Of a stretch of DNA of 64,000 nt, positions 35,361 through 43,428 are shown piece after piece. The stretch covers positions 1 through 64,000 of the forward strand of contig JBBQAO010000005.1 of the NCBI GenBank assembly GCA_038316355.1, in the 5' to 3' direction. The translations under genes and the position numbers were made by a program. The stretch comes from Ga0077527 sp038316355. Lineage in GTDB: Bacteria > Pseudomonadota > Gammaproteobacteria > Burkholderiales > SG8-41. The notes beneath the pieces were generated by a model that had not been told where the DNA came from, ran no database searches, and saw only the letters and a program-made list of their open reading frames with translations. Every line of letters starts with the position of its first letter. The first letter of the stretch is position 1.

Positions 35361-35392
35361 TAGATATTTTTGGGTCAAATAGTAGACATTTT
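35361..35392. promoter_or_regulatory. Direct repeats in the regulator/HiPIP promoter region
   Basis: TAGATATTTT (35361-35370) and TAGACATTTT (35383-35392) match at nine of ten bases and are 22 bp apart, about two helical turns. The site lies between the MerR-type and HiPIP genes and may bind the regulator. Confidence 0.4.
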
Positions 35393-35456
35393 ACCAATAA
35401 AACGCTAAGTTTTGGCCTCCCATCAAGTCAACTCTGTAACAGCAAGGAGATCAACC

Positions 35457-35768
35457 ATGGCTACTCGCCGTCAATTTGTACTGGGTGTTTTACCGGCCGC
35501 TTCTGCACTGATCGTCGCCGGCCCCGCCGCGTTTGCCCAAGCCGCACGACTCGACGAAAAAGATCCGCAGGCCATCGGGCTGGGATACCTGCACGACGCA
35601 ACGAAAGTCGATGCCAAGAAGTATCCGCAATGGGCTGCCGGCCGAAATTGCGCCAACTGCCAGCTCTACGCGGCCAAACCTGCGGATGCCTGGGGTCCCT
35701 GCGGCGCCGTGGGCGGAAAACTGGTCAATGCAAAGGGCTGGTGCATTGCCTGGGTCAAGAAAGCCTGA
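35457..35768 (+). CDS. High-potential iron-sulfur protein (HiPIP)
   Basis: Periplasmic 4Fe-4S electron carrier, 103 residues. A Tat-type signal (MATRRQFVLGVLPAAS) ends near AFAQA. The four cluster ligands are Cys65, Cys68, Cys82 and Cys96 in CANC, GPCG and GWCIAW, as in the HiPIP family. AAGGAGA precedes the ATG at 35457. It is divergent from the LitR-like gene, suggesting common control. Confidence 0.93.
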   Translation: MATRRQFVLGVLPAASALIVAGPAAFAQAARLDEKDPQAIGLGYLHDATKVDAKKYPQWAAGRNCANCQLYAAKPADAWGPCGAVGGKLVNAKGWCIAWVKKA

Positions 35769-36217
35769 ACGACACCGGTCGGCGACGCGGGATGGCCGGA
35801 CCGCTCCCCCGTCATAGCGACACTGCCCATTCACTCAGTTTCGGTCGGCAAGGTGAAATTCGCAACCAACAAGAAAGTTATTTAGAAATCTTCGACTTGG
35901 GCGCGATAAATTTCAGGGTGATCTGTTTTGTTAATCCTCAGGCCCCTGGTTAGAGACCAGGTCGGGAGCCAGAATTTTAGTTAGCTGTCTTGCACTTAGC
36001 CCTGCCACCCCGGCGGGGCTTTTGCATTATTTGGGGTCGGAATACCGAGAGTTCGTAGGTCGTTATCGGAAGACTTCGGGCTCTACAACCACCAGCAGCT
36101 CATTCGTGGGAGCAGTTCACAGGCCAGTTGCACAAACGTTTTGCATGCCGCAATTCTTATTTGTTTTGCGATGCGCGATAATCACCGCCTTGTAAAAACC
36201 CACTCAGGGAGTTCATC
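35769..36217. other. Spacer with hairpins and no gene
   Basis: No open frame with a family signature was found. CCTGGT-TAGAG-ACCAGG (about 35945-35961) is a small hairpin, and a terminator lies at 35998-36023. The last 190 bases before the SDR look like an ordinary promoter region. Confidence 0.5.
35998..36023 (+). terminator. Rho-independent terminator, probably for HiPIP
   Basis: AGCCCTGCC pairs with GGCGGGGCT (one G-T pair) around ACCCC, followed by a short T tract. It is about 230 bp after the HiPIP stop. Confidence 0.65.
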
Positions 36218-37009
36218 TTGGATCTGGAACTGCGCGGCAAAAAAGTATTGATCACTGGTGCGTCAAAAGGCCTGGGCCTTGCCTGCGCGCACGGCTTCGC
36301 GGCGGAGGGCGCCATTGTGCATATCGCCGCCCGCAACGAATCCGCCCTCAAGGCCGCCGCGGATGAGATCAAAAAGCAGTACAAGACCGACGCCTTCATC
36401 CATGCAGTCGATCTGAGCAAAACGGAAAATGCCGTTGCACTGGGCAAAGCCTGTGCCGATGTCGATATCCTGGTGAACAACGCCGGCGCGATCCCCGGCG
36501 GCAGCCTGTTGGAAATCAGCGATGAGCGCTGGCGCCAGGCCTGGGATCTGAAGGTCTTCGGCTTCATCAACCTGACGCGCGAACTTTACAAAAGCATGCG
36601 CGAGCGCAAGACCGGCGTCATCGTCAACATCATCGGCGTCGCCGGCGAACGCCACCGCTCCAACTACATCACCGGAACAACGGGCAATGCCGGGCTGATG
36701 GCATTCACCCGCGCACTGGGTTCGGAAAGTGTGGACCACGGCATCCGTGTCGTCGGCATCAATCCGGGACGCATCGAAACCGAGCGCCAGATCGGGCATT
36801 TCAAGGAACAGGCGCTGCAGCAATTCGCTGATGAATCACGCTGGCCCGAGCTGCAGGCCAAGGTGATCGCCTCACTGCCCTTCGGCCGCGCCGGCAAGCC
36901 CTCCGAAGTGTCGGATCTGGTGACTTTCCTCGCGTCGGCACGCGCCTCTTACATCAGCGGCACCATCGTCACCATCGACGCCGGCAGCTCACTGCGCGCG
37001 CGGGTCTGA
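36218..37009 (+). CDS. Short-chain dehydrogenase-like protein without canonical catalytic Ser and Lys
   Basis: 263 residues. GASKGLG (14-20) and NNAG (87-90) fit an NAD(P)-binding SDR. The usual Y-x-x-x-K is YITGT (Tyr150, Thr154 in place of Lys), and the expected Ser before it is missing from NIIGVAG. The TTG start at 36218 is supported by AGGGAG seven bases upstream. It may be a redox-inactive or mechanistically different SDR. It stands tail-to-tail with the amidohydrolase gene of the same putative catabolic cluster. Confidence 0.85.
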   Translation: MDLELRGKKVLITGASKGLGLACAHGFAAEGAIVHIAARNESALKAAADEIKKQYKTDAFIHAVDLSKTENAVALGKACADVDILVNNAGAIPGGSLLEISDERWRQAWDLKVFGFINLTRELYKSMRERKTGVIVNIIGVAGERHRSNYITGTTGNAGLMAFTRALGSESVDHGIRVVGINPGRIETERQIGHFKEQALQQFADESRWPELQAKVIASLPFGRAGKPSEVSDLVTFLASARASYISGTIVTIDAGSSLRARV

Positions 37010-37013
37010 TCGC

Positions 37014-37847
37014 TCAGCTGGCCGGGACCGGCCAGCCGATCCATTCACACAGGGCTCGGCCCATGATCTGCTCCAGATCACCGGTCGTCAGCCAGGGCAT
37101 TTCTTCGGTGAACATCTTCACGCACTGGCGATAGCTGCATTTCAGCCGCGTCAGGTCGCTGCCCCAGAACATGCGCCCGGGACCGAAGGCGTCATAGACG
37201 CGCTGCACATAGGGATGCAGATTGCGGCAGGGATAAGCCGCGGTTGTGTAGCCCGGCAGCGCGCTGATTTTCACCGCGACATTCGGCCGCTTTGCAATCG
37301 CCAGCAACAAATCCAGATCGCGAAAGGCTGCATCGTCCTTGGCGCCGCTGGCGAGTGCCAGGTGATCGAGGATGATGCGCAACTGCGGATGGCGTTTTGC
37401 GACCGCATCGACCAGCTTGACCGCCGAATGCTCCACGCCCACGTACATGGGGATTCCGGCTGCCTCGGCTTCCGCCCACACCCAGCCCATGTGTTCCGGG
37501 TTCAACAACTTTTCCATGTTCTTCTTGAAGTTGAAACGCAGGCCCAGCATGCCCGGCTCATTGCGCCAGTCCGCAAGCGTGCCACGGGGCTGGGTGGCCG
37601 GATTGATCTTGCCCATGACGGCAAACTGGCGGGGATGCGAGTGCGCCGCATCCAGCGCAAGGTCATTGCGGGTACGATCCAGGCTCGGCGGCACGAGTAC
37701 TACACGATCCACGCCCGCCGCTTTCATCTCCGGCAGCAGCTCCTTGATGTCGAAGGGTTCCGGTCGGTGCGGTTTTGCTTTGTCTGCCCATGGTCGTTCC
37801 GGCGTATTCGCCGCCCAGATATGCACCTGCGAATCAACGATCAACAT
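37014..37847 (-). CDS. Amidohydrolase-2 family hydrolase (COG3618-like)
   Basis: 277 residues, TIM-barrel hydrolase related to PDC lactonase/fuconolactonase-type enzymes. The start VDSQVHIW corresponds to the metal-site DxHxH but with Gln for the first His, a form I recall from this subfamily. LDHLAL (about 161-166) and FWGSDLTR (about 231-238) carry further active-site residues. The downstream end is four bases from the SDR stop. Likely opens a lactone or hydrolyses a carboxylate intermediate; the substrate is unknown. Confidence 0.82.
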   Translation of the reverse strand: MLIVDSQVHIWAANTPERPWADKAKPHRPEPFDIKELLPEMKAAGVDRVVLVPPSLDRTRNDLALDAAHSHPRQFAVMGKINPATQPRGTLADWRNEPGMLGLRFNFKKNMEKLLNPEHMGWVWAEAEAAGIPMYVGVEHSAVKLVDAVAKRHPQLRIILDHLALASGAKDDAAFRDLDLLLAIAKRPNVAVKISALPGYTTAAYPCRNLHPYVQRVYDAFGPGRMFWGSDLTRLKCSYRQCVKMFTEEMPWLTTGDLEQIMGRALCEWIGWPVPAS

Positions 37848-37884
37848 GGCCGAATCCTGATAAATTTCTTGCTCAATTTCTTGC

Positions 37885-38876
37885 TCAATTCGCAGTGATG
37901 CCCTGCTCCTTGATCACGCGCCCCCATTTCTCATATTCGGATTTGATGAAGGCGCCGAAGGCCTCCGGGCTGCTGGTCCAGACGTCGCCCTGGGTCAGCA
38001 TCGCCTCCACTACATCGGGCCGGCTGAGGACCTGCACAATTTCCCTGTTGAGCCGCGCCACGATAACTTGCGGCGTTTTCGCGGCAACGACAAAACCGTA
38101 CCAGCTTTTTGATTCGTAACCCGGAACACCGGCTTCGGCAATCGTCGGCAGCTGCGGATATAACTTCGACCGGGCAGCAGTACCGACTGCGAGCGCGGGC
38201 AAGCGTCCAGCGCTGATGTTGGCCGTCACACTGGCCGGCGAGGCAAACGCCATCTGCACTTCTCCGGACATCAGATTGACGATCGCCGGACCATTGCCCT
38301 TGTACGGCACGTGCAGCAGCTGGATTTTGGTCATCGACTGCAGCAGCCCCGCAGCCAGATGCCCCGATCCGCCCACCCCCGACGACCCAAAAGCCAACTG
38401 CCCCGGCCTGGCACGCGCCAGCGCCAGCAATTCCTTCACCGACTTGGCCGGCAGCGACGGATGCACCACCGGCACGCTGCCGCTGGTCACTGCCGTTGTC
38501 ACCGGCGCGAGATCGCGCAAGGGGTCATAGGTCATGTTTTTGCTGAAAATCCATTCACCGCAAGGTTGCCAACCGCGCCGAGCATCATCGTGTAGCCGTC
38601 GGGCGCCGACTTGGCGGTGAGTTCGCCGGCGAGTGAGCCGTTGGCACCGGCGCGATTGTCGACCATCACGTTCTGGCCTATGGCATCGCCCAACCGGATC
38701 GCCACAATACGCGCCACCGCATCGATACCGCCGCCGGGGGACTGCGATGCAATCAGCCGGATGGGTTTTGCGGGATAGGTTGGCTGCTGTGCGACCGCAG
38801 ACTGCGCCGCAGCCGACAGCGCGGCCACCACCGCTATATTCAACATGATTTTTTTGGGTCTATTCGGTGCTGTCAT
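37885..38876 (-). pseudogene. Bug/TctC receptor gene with a frameshift
   Basis: The 5' part (38876 to about 38545) has a signal peptide and YPAKPIRLIASQSPGGGIDAVA. It ends GNLAVNGFSAKT and stops. The remainder continues in another frame from NMTYDPLRDLAPVT to the end at 37885, with LHVPYKGNG and a normal C-terminus. One lost T in the run near 38548 would restore a complete protein of about 330 residues. It is therefore either a recent pseudogene or a sequencing error in a homopolymer. It would supply a receptor for the adjacent catabolic genes. Confidence 0.85.
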
Positions 38877-39030
38877 TCCTGCTTCTCCCGGGTCCTGCAC
38901 AAATTGATGGTGATTGTCTTGGTGTTTTTGATTTATCCAGACTTCTGCATGTCCTGAAACTGATGCTGACAAGCAGCACAGCAAGCGCCAAGCCAGGAAT
39001 TAACCAGTGAACATCATTTCGCCGATATCG

Positions 39031-39939
39031 TTATTTGAGGCGACGCGGATTGGACCAGCGTTTTTTCAGCATCGCCAGAAACTCCTGCGCCGCTGGCGAC
39101 AGCGTCACGCCGCGGCGGCGGATCACCACCAGCGTGCGCGTGAGTTTCGGTTCGACCAGCGGCCGGCTGACCAGCCGCGGATTAAGCCGCCCCGCCAGCG
39201 CGAGCATCGGCACCACAATCACGCCGATGCCGGCCTCGACCAGACCGAGCCCGGTCCAGAATGAGTGCTGGACCTCGTAGGTCCAGCGCTGTTGCGGCAA
39301 CGTGCTCGGCAATCCGAAATCGAGCAACGCACGGTTTCCGCTGAGGCGGCCAACAGTGATTACCCGGTGTTGTTCGAGGTCGGTCCATTTCACAATGCGT
39401 TTTTTGGCCAATGGATGATCCTTGCGGCAGGCGAGCACAAACGGATCATCGAACAGCGCTTCGGTTTCGATTTCAGGTTCGTCGGCACCGGACAGTGTCA
39501 GACCGAACTCGGCCTCACCACGCAGTACCGCCTGCAGCACTTCGTTGGCGTGCACATCAAGGATGCGGATGCGGTTGTCCGGATGTTTCGCGCTGTAGTC
39601 ACGGATCACCGGCGGCAGGATATACAGCGCCGCCGTCGGCACACAGCCCAGCACCACCTGCCCCGAGCCGTGTTTCGCCATGTCGCGCAGGCCGGCAATC
39701 GAGGTCTCCAGTTCTTCGATCAGCCGTCGCGCCTGCGGCAGAAAGTCGCGGCCGACCGCAGTCAGCCGCACCCGGCGCGTGGTGCGGTCGAGCAGGCGAA
39801 CGCCGAGGTCCGCCTCCAGTTTGCTGATACGCCGCGACAATGCGGACTGCGACAAAAACAGCGCCCCGGCCGCCTTCTGGAAGGTGCCGAGTTCCGCAAT
39901 GCGGGCGAAGGCCTGCAGGCCGTGCACATCGAGATTCAT
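39031..39939 (-). CDS. LysR-family transcriptional regulator
   Basis: 302 residues: N-terminal winged helix-turn-helix (about 1-60, FQKAAGALFLSQSALSRRISKLEADLGV) and a periplasmic-binding-protein-like effector domain (about 88-300). It lies between the receptor gene and the divergent tcuA group and is the likely regulator of both. A perfect palindrome in the shared upstream region (40072-40085) is a candidate site. Confidence 0.92.
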   Translation of the reverse strand: MNLDVHGLQAFARIAELGTFQKAAGALFLSQSALSRRISKLEADLGVRLLDRTTRRVRLTAVGRDFLPQARRLIEELETSIAGLRDMAKHGSGQVVLGCVPTAALYILPPVIRDYSAKHPDNRIRILDVHANEVLQAVLRGEAEFGLTLSGADEPEIETEALFDDPFVLACRKDHPLAKKRIVKWTDLEQHRVITVGRLSGNRALLDFGLPSTLPQQRWTYEVQHSFWTGLGLVEAGIGVIVVPMLALAGRLNPRLVSRPLVEPKLTRTLVVIRRRGVTLSPAAQEFLAMLKKRWSNPRRLK

Positions 39940-39983
39940 GGTGGATCGGTGGTCTGGAATGTTTGAGGTTGCCCCTCACCCTG

Positions 39984-40012
39984 CCCTCTCCCCGCGACCT
40001 GCGGGTAGAGGG
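39984..40012. repeat. Intergenic inverted repeat (CCCTCT...AGAGGG type)
   Basis: CCCTCT and CCCGC pair with GCGGG and AGAGGG. Dispersed repeats of this look are frequent in proteobacterial intergenic regions. It lies upstream of the LysR start. Confidence 0.55.
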
Positions 40013-40071
40013 TAAAAAGCGCGGCCGCGAGCGTCGATGCGGCAAGGCTAATTAATGCACGATGACGAACA

Positions 40072-40085
40072 ATTGTTGCAACAAT
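40072..40085. promoter_or_regulatory. Perfect 14-bp palindrome, candidate LysR operator
   Basis: ATTGTTGCAACAAT is its own reverse complement. It lies 133 bp upstream of the LysR start and 218 bp upstream of tcuA, in the shared control region but separated from tcuA by the MITE. Confidence 0.5.
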
Positions 40086-40123
40086 CTCATTTTACTCAAG
40101 AGTGCACCCCGAGGATAATGTTC

Positions 40124-40264
40124 GGCCTGTTAACTATAGTTTCATGAGTGCGACGGCGTCCCGTCCCTTCGGGTTGTGGCCAAAATCGGGACTGGCTGCG
40201 TTGCCCGCCTTGCCACTGACGATTTTGGCCACAACGCATCTCACGAAACTATAGTTAACAGACC
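40124..40264. mobile_element. MITE-like element of 141 bp
   Basis: The terminal arms 40124-40143 and 40245-40264 are inverted repeats matching at 19 of 20 bases (core CTGTTAACTATAGTTTC). A second internal pair, TTGTGGCCAAAATC and GATTTTGGCCACAA, lies within. No gene is encoded. Part of the sequence recurs at the end of the IS1182-type remnant at 27312. It sits 39 bp before tcuA and may affect its expression. Confidence 0.8.
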
Positions 40265-40302
40265 CTGACTCCCCCGGACCAGTTATTGAAAGGTAATACG
40301 CG

Positions 40303-41802
40303 ATGTCGGCCAGCTCTGAGTTTTCTGAATTCGATGTAATCGTTGTCGGCAAAGGCAATGCCGCGCTGTGCGCAGCCCTGTCCGCCCATGATCAGGGTGC
40401 GCGCGTTGTTGTGCTCGAAGCCGCCCATGAAGATGAAGGCGGCGGCAACAGCCGTTTCGCCGGCGGGGTGATGCGCTTCGCCTACGAAACCGTGGAAGAC
40501 CTGACCCGCATCACCGACATCACGCCGGAAGAAATCGCCAACACCGATTTCGGCACCAACACCCGCGAGGAATTCCTCGACAAGATCCACCAGCTGACCA
40601 GCTATCGCACCGACCCCGACCTGTCGGAATACCTGGTCAACGAAAGCCTGAACACCATGGTCTGGCTGCGCGAAAAAGGCGTGCGCTTCGTGCCGAACTG
40701 GGGACGCCAGTCGGCCGTGGTCGACGGCAAACGCCGCTTTTTCGGCAACATGCCGATCGAAGCGCATGGCGGTGGTGCCGGCCTGGTGCAGTATCTCGAC
40801 AAGGCGGTGAAAAAAGCCGGTATTCCGGTACTGTACGAAACCCGCGCCCTCAAACTGTTGTATGACGGCGCCACGGTCAGCGGTGTGCAGGTACGGCAGA
40901 AGGGCAAGGCCTTCGAGATGAAAGCAAAGTCGGTGGTGCTGGCCTGCGGCGGCTTCGAGGCCAATCCGGAAATGCGCGCGCGTTACCTCGGCCCGGGCTG
41001 GGAACTGGCGAAGGTGCGCGGCTCGCGCTTCAACGTCGGTGACGGCCTGAAAATGGCACTGGACATCGGCGCCGCCCCGTACGGCAACTGGTCCGGCTGC
41101 CATGCCACCGGCTGGGACCGTTACGCACCTGAATTCGGCGATATCAGCGTCGGCGACCAGTTCCAGAAACACAGCTATATCTTCGGCCTGATGATCAATG
41201 CCGAAGGCAAACGTTTTGTCGATGAAGGCCAGGATTTCCACTCCTTCACCTATGCCAAATACGGCGGTGAAGTGCTGAAACAACCGGGTCAGTTCGCTTG
41301 GCAGGTGTTTGATGCCAAGGTCAGCAAACTGCTGCGCTCCGAATACCGCATCAAGTTCATGACCAAGGTCAGCGCCAACACGCTGGAGGAACTCGCGACC
41401 AAGCTGGAAGGCGTCAGTCCTGAAGGTTTCCTGAAAACTGCGCACGACTACAACAACGCGGTGATGAGGGATGTGCCCTTCAATCACGTGATCAAGGACG
41501 GCAAGGGTACGCAAGGCATCGAACCGCCGAAGTCAAACTGGGCGCAGGTGCTGGACACCCCGCCCTACGATGCCTACGCCACCACCTGCGGCATCACCTT
41601 CACTTTCGGCGGCCTGCGCGTGATCAAGGACAGCGGCCAGGTACTCGATACCAATCATCTGCCGATCCCCGGGCTGTATTGCGCCGGCGAAATGGTCGGC
41701 GGCTTGTTTTATTTCAATTACCCCAGCGGCACCGGGCTGGTTTCGGGTGCGGTGTTCGGTAAACTGGCCGGCACCGCTGCTGGTCAGGCCGCAAAGCAGT
41801 AA
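40303..41802 (+). CDS. tcuA: FAD-dependent dehydrogenase, TcuA (tricarballylate dehydrogenase)-like
   Basis: 499 residues, fumarate reductase/succinate dehydrogenase flavoprotein superfamily. The FAD motif VVGKGNAALCAALSAHDQGA is at about 14-33; GGGNSRFAGGVMR (about 46-58) and GGLRVIKDSGQVLDT (about 444-458) are family landmarks. TcuA oxidises tricarballylate to cis-aconitate. No TcuB or TcuC is adjacent. It is followed after six bases by a MmgE/PrpD gene, so it heads a five-gene plus-strand run. The true substrate may be a related tricarboxylate. Confidence 0.82.
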   Translation: MSASSEFSEFDVIVVGKGNAALCAALSAHDQGARVVVLEAAHEDEGGGNSRFAGGVMRFAYETVEDLTRITDITPEEIANTDFGTNTREEFLDKIHQLTSYRTDPDLSEYLVNESLNTMVWLREKGVRFVPNWGRQSAVVDGKRRFFGNMPIEAHGGGAGLVQYLDKAVKKAGIPVLYETRALKLLYDGATVSGVQVRQKGKAFEMKAKSVVLACGGFEANPEMRARYLGPGWELAKVRGSRFNVGDGLKMALDIGAAPYGNWSGCHATGWDRYAPEFGDISVGDQFQKHSYIFGLMINAEGKRFVDEGQDFHSFTYAKYGGEVLKQPGQFAWQVFDAKVSKLLRSEYRIKFMTKVSANTLEELATKLEGVSPEGFLKTAHDYNNAVMRDVPFNHVIKDGKGTQGIEPPKSNWAQVLDTPPYDAYATTCGITFTFGGLRVIKDSGQVLDTNHLPIPGLYCAGEMVGGLFYFNYPSGTGLVSGAVFGKLAGTAAGQAAKQ

Positions 41803-41808
41803 ACCGGC

Positions 41809-43245
41809 ATGTCATCCGACAAACCGCCGCTGCTCGCCGAAGCCACGCGTGACCTCGCGCGTTTCGGCGCAGCACTGCGTTACGACGACATCCCCGCGGA
41901 TGTCATCGCCCGCATCAAGCTGAGCCTGCTCGACAGTCTCGGCTGCTGCCTGTTCGGCGCTACGTTGCCGTGGACGCAAAAGGTCGCAGCACTTGCCGAC
42001 CTGGAAGGCGCAAAACCGGTGGCCACGCTGCTCGGCCTCGGCCGCAAAACCTCGGCATCGCTGGCAGCACTGGTCAACGGCACCTCGGGCCATGCCTTCG
42101 AACTGGATGACATTCACAAGGAATCGATCATCCACGCCGGCTCGATCGCCACGCCTGTGGCCCTGGGTCTGGCCGAATTGAATGCACAAAAATACGGAAA
42201 AGTTTCGGGGCGCGATGTACTGACCGCCATGGTCGCCGGTTATGAAATCGGTCACCGTGTCGGAAATGCCGCGACCATGAGTTTGTTTTTCCGCGGCTTC
42301 CATCCTCAGGGTACTTCCGGCGCGTTTGTCGCCGCCGCCACTGCAGCACGCCTGCTGAACCTAGATGCCACGCAATTCCAGCACGCGCTGGGCATGGCCG
42401 GCTCACAGGCCGGCGGCCTGATGGCGGCGCAGGAAGGCGCGATGGTCAAACGTTTTCACAGCGGCCGCGCTGCGCAAAGTGGTGTGTATGCAGCGCAACT
42501 GGCCAGTCAAGGCTTCACCGGTATTCTTGATGCACTGGAAGCGCCGTATGGCGGCTACCTGTCGACCTACTCCGACAAACCGAATCCGTCGCGACTGACC
42601 GATGGACTCGGCAATGAGGGCCTCGGCAAAACCTGGGAAACACTGAACGTCGGCTACAAACCGCATGCCAGCGTGACCAGCATCCACAGTGCGCTCGACG
42701 CGCTGTCGGAACTGATGAAAGAACATGGCGTCAAGGCCGCCGACATCGCGAAAGTGGATACCGGGCTGTCGCCAATGACGCATGTGCATTGCGCCTGGGA
42801 GTACAAGGCACAGGGCGTCACCGCGGCGCAGATGAATCTGTATTACGGCATGGCGGTGATCGCGCTCGACGGCGCGGCCTTCACCGAACAGTTCCGCGAA
42901 ACGCGGCTTGCCGATCCGCAGATTCTCGATTTCATTTCGCGCATCACTGCGCATGTCGATCCCGAGATCGAAAAAATGGGCGCGCCGTTCCGCCACGCCT
43001 CCCGGGTTAAAATCACCGCGCGCAACGGCCAGGTGTTTGAAAAACTGTCGCTGCATCGTCACGGCAGTCCGGAAAATCCGCTGTCCCCGGAAGAAGTGGT
43101 GCACAAGTTCCGCAACGTTGTCGCACCGTGCATGGATAAATCCGCAGCTGAAGCCATCATCGCCGCGGTAAACGGTTTTGAAACGCTGACCGACATCAGC
43201 AGCGTGATGCCGTTGCTGGGCGCTGCGGTACGCACACCGAAGTGA
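41809..43245 (+). CDS. MmgE/PrpD family protein (copy A)
   Basis: 478 residues. The family is 2-methylcitrate dehydratase/cis-aconitate decarboxylase-like. SLLDSLGCCLFG (about 41-52), GTSGHAFELDDIH (about 89-101) and AGYEIGHRVG (about 144-153) are conserved family segments. It shares more with copies B and C than with PrpD itself, judging by length and the AGSQAGGLMAAQEGAMVKRFHSGRAAQSG block. Start is six bases after tcuA. Confidence 0.87.
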   Translation: MSSDKPPLLAEATRDLARFGAALRYDDIPADVIARIKLSLLDSLGCCLFGATLPWTQKVAALADLEGAKPVATLLGLGRKTSASLAALVNGTSGHAFELDDIHKESIIHAGSIATPVALGLAELNAQKYGKVSGRDVLTAMVAGYEIGHRVGNAATMSLFFRGFHPQGTSGAFVAAATAARLLNLDATQFQHALGMAGSQAGGLMAAQEGAMVKRFHSGRAAQSGVYAAQLASQGFTGILDALEAPYGGYLSTYSDKPNPSRLTDGLGNEGLGKTWETLNVGYKPHASVTSIHSALDALSELMKEHGVKAADIAKVDTGLSPMTHVHCAWEYKAQGVTAAQMNLYYGMAVIALDGAAFTEQFRETRLADPQILDFISRITAHVDPEIEKMGAPFRHASRVKITARNGQVFEKLSLHRHGSPENPLSPEEVVHKFRNVVAPCMDKSAAEAIIAAVNGFETLTDISSVMPLLGAAVRTPK

Positions 43246-43260
43246 CCTGGGAATAGATAT

Positions 43261-43282
43261 AAGTAATTGTTTTTATTGATAA
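43261..43282 (+). repeat. 22-bp repeat shared with 61886-61907
   Basis: Identical over 22 bases to the reverse complement of 61886-61907. It contains AATTGTTTTTATTGAT. It lies between MmgE/PrpD copies A and B. Confidence 0.6.
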
Positions 43283-43305
43283 TTATTAATTCTTGCTGAC
43301 TTACC

Positions 43306-43386
43306 CCGTTCGCCCTGAGCTCTTCGTTGAGCTCAGGACAGGCCTTATCGAAGGGGAACGGGCTTCGACGAGCTCAGCCCGAACGG
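43306..43386. repeat. Dispersed intergenic repeat with nested hairpins
   Basis: CCGTTCGCCCTGAGCTC (43306-43322) and GAGCTCAGCCCGAACGG (43370-43386) are inverted with two mismatches. An inner CCTGAGCTC/GAGCTCAGG pair forms a perfect 9-bp hairpin (43314-43337). Repeats of this sequence type are well known in many proteobacterial intergenic regions. Confidence 0.75.
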
Positions 43387-43428
43387 TTTCATTTTAATTT
43401 TCATGCACCAGTACAGGAATTCATCACC

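Noticed and set aside
35940..35975. tRNA T-arm-like hairpin (CCTGG, seven-base loop, CCAGG) followed by GGGAGCCA
   Set aside because: The loop is not TTCRANY, the CCA is out of register, and no matching 5' acceptor, D-arm or anticodon arm is found upstream. At most a remnant.
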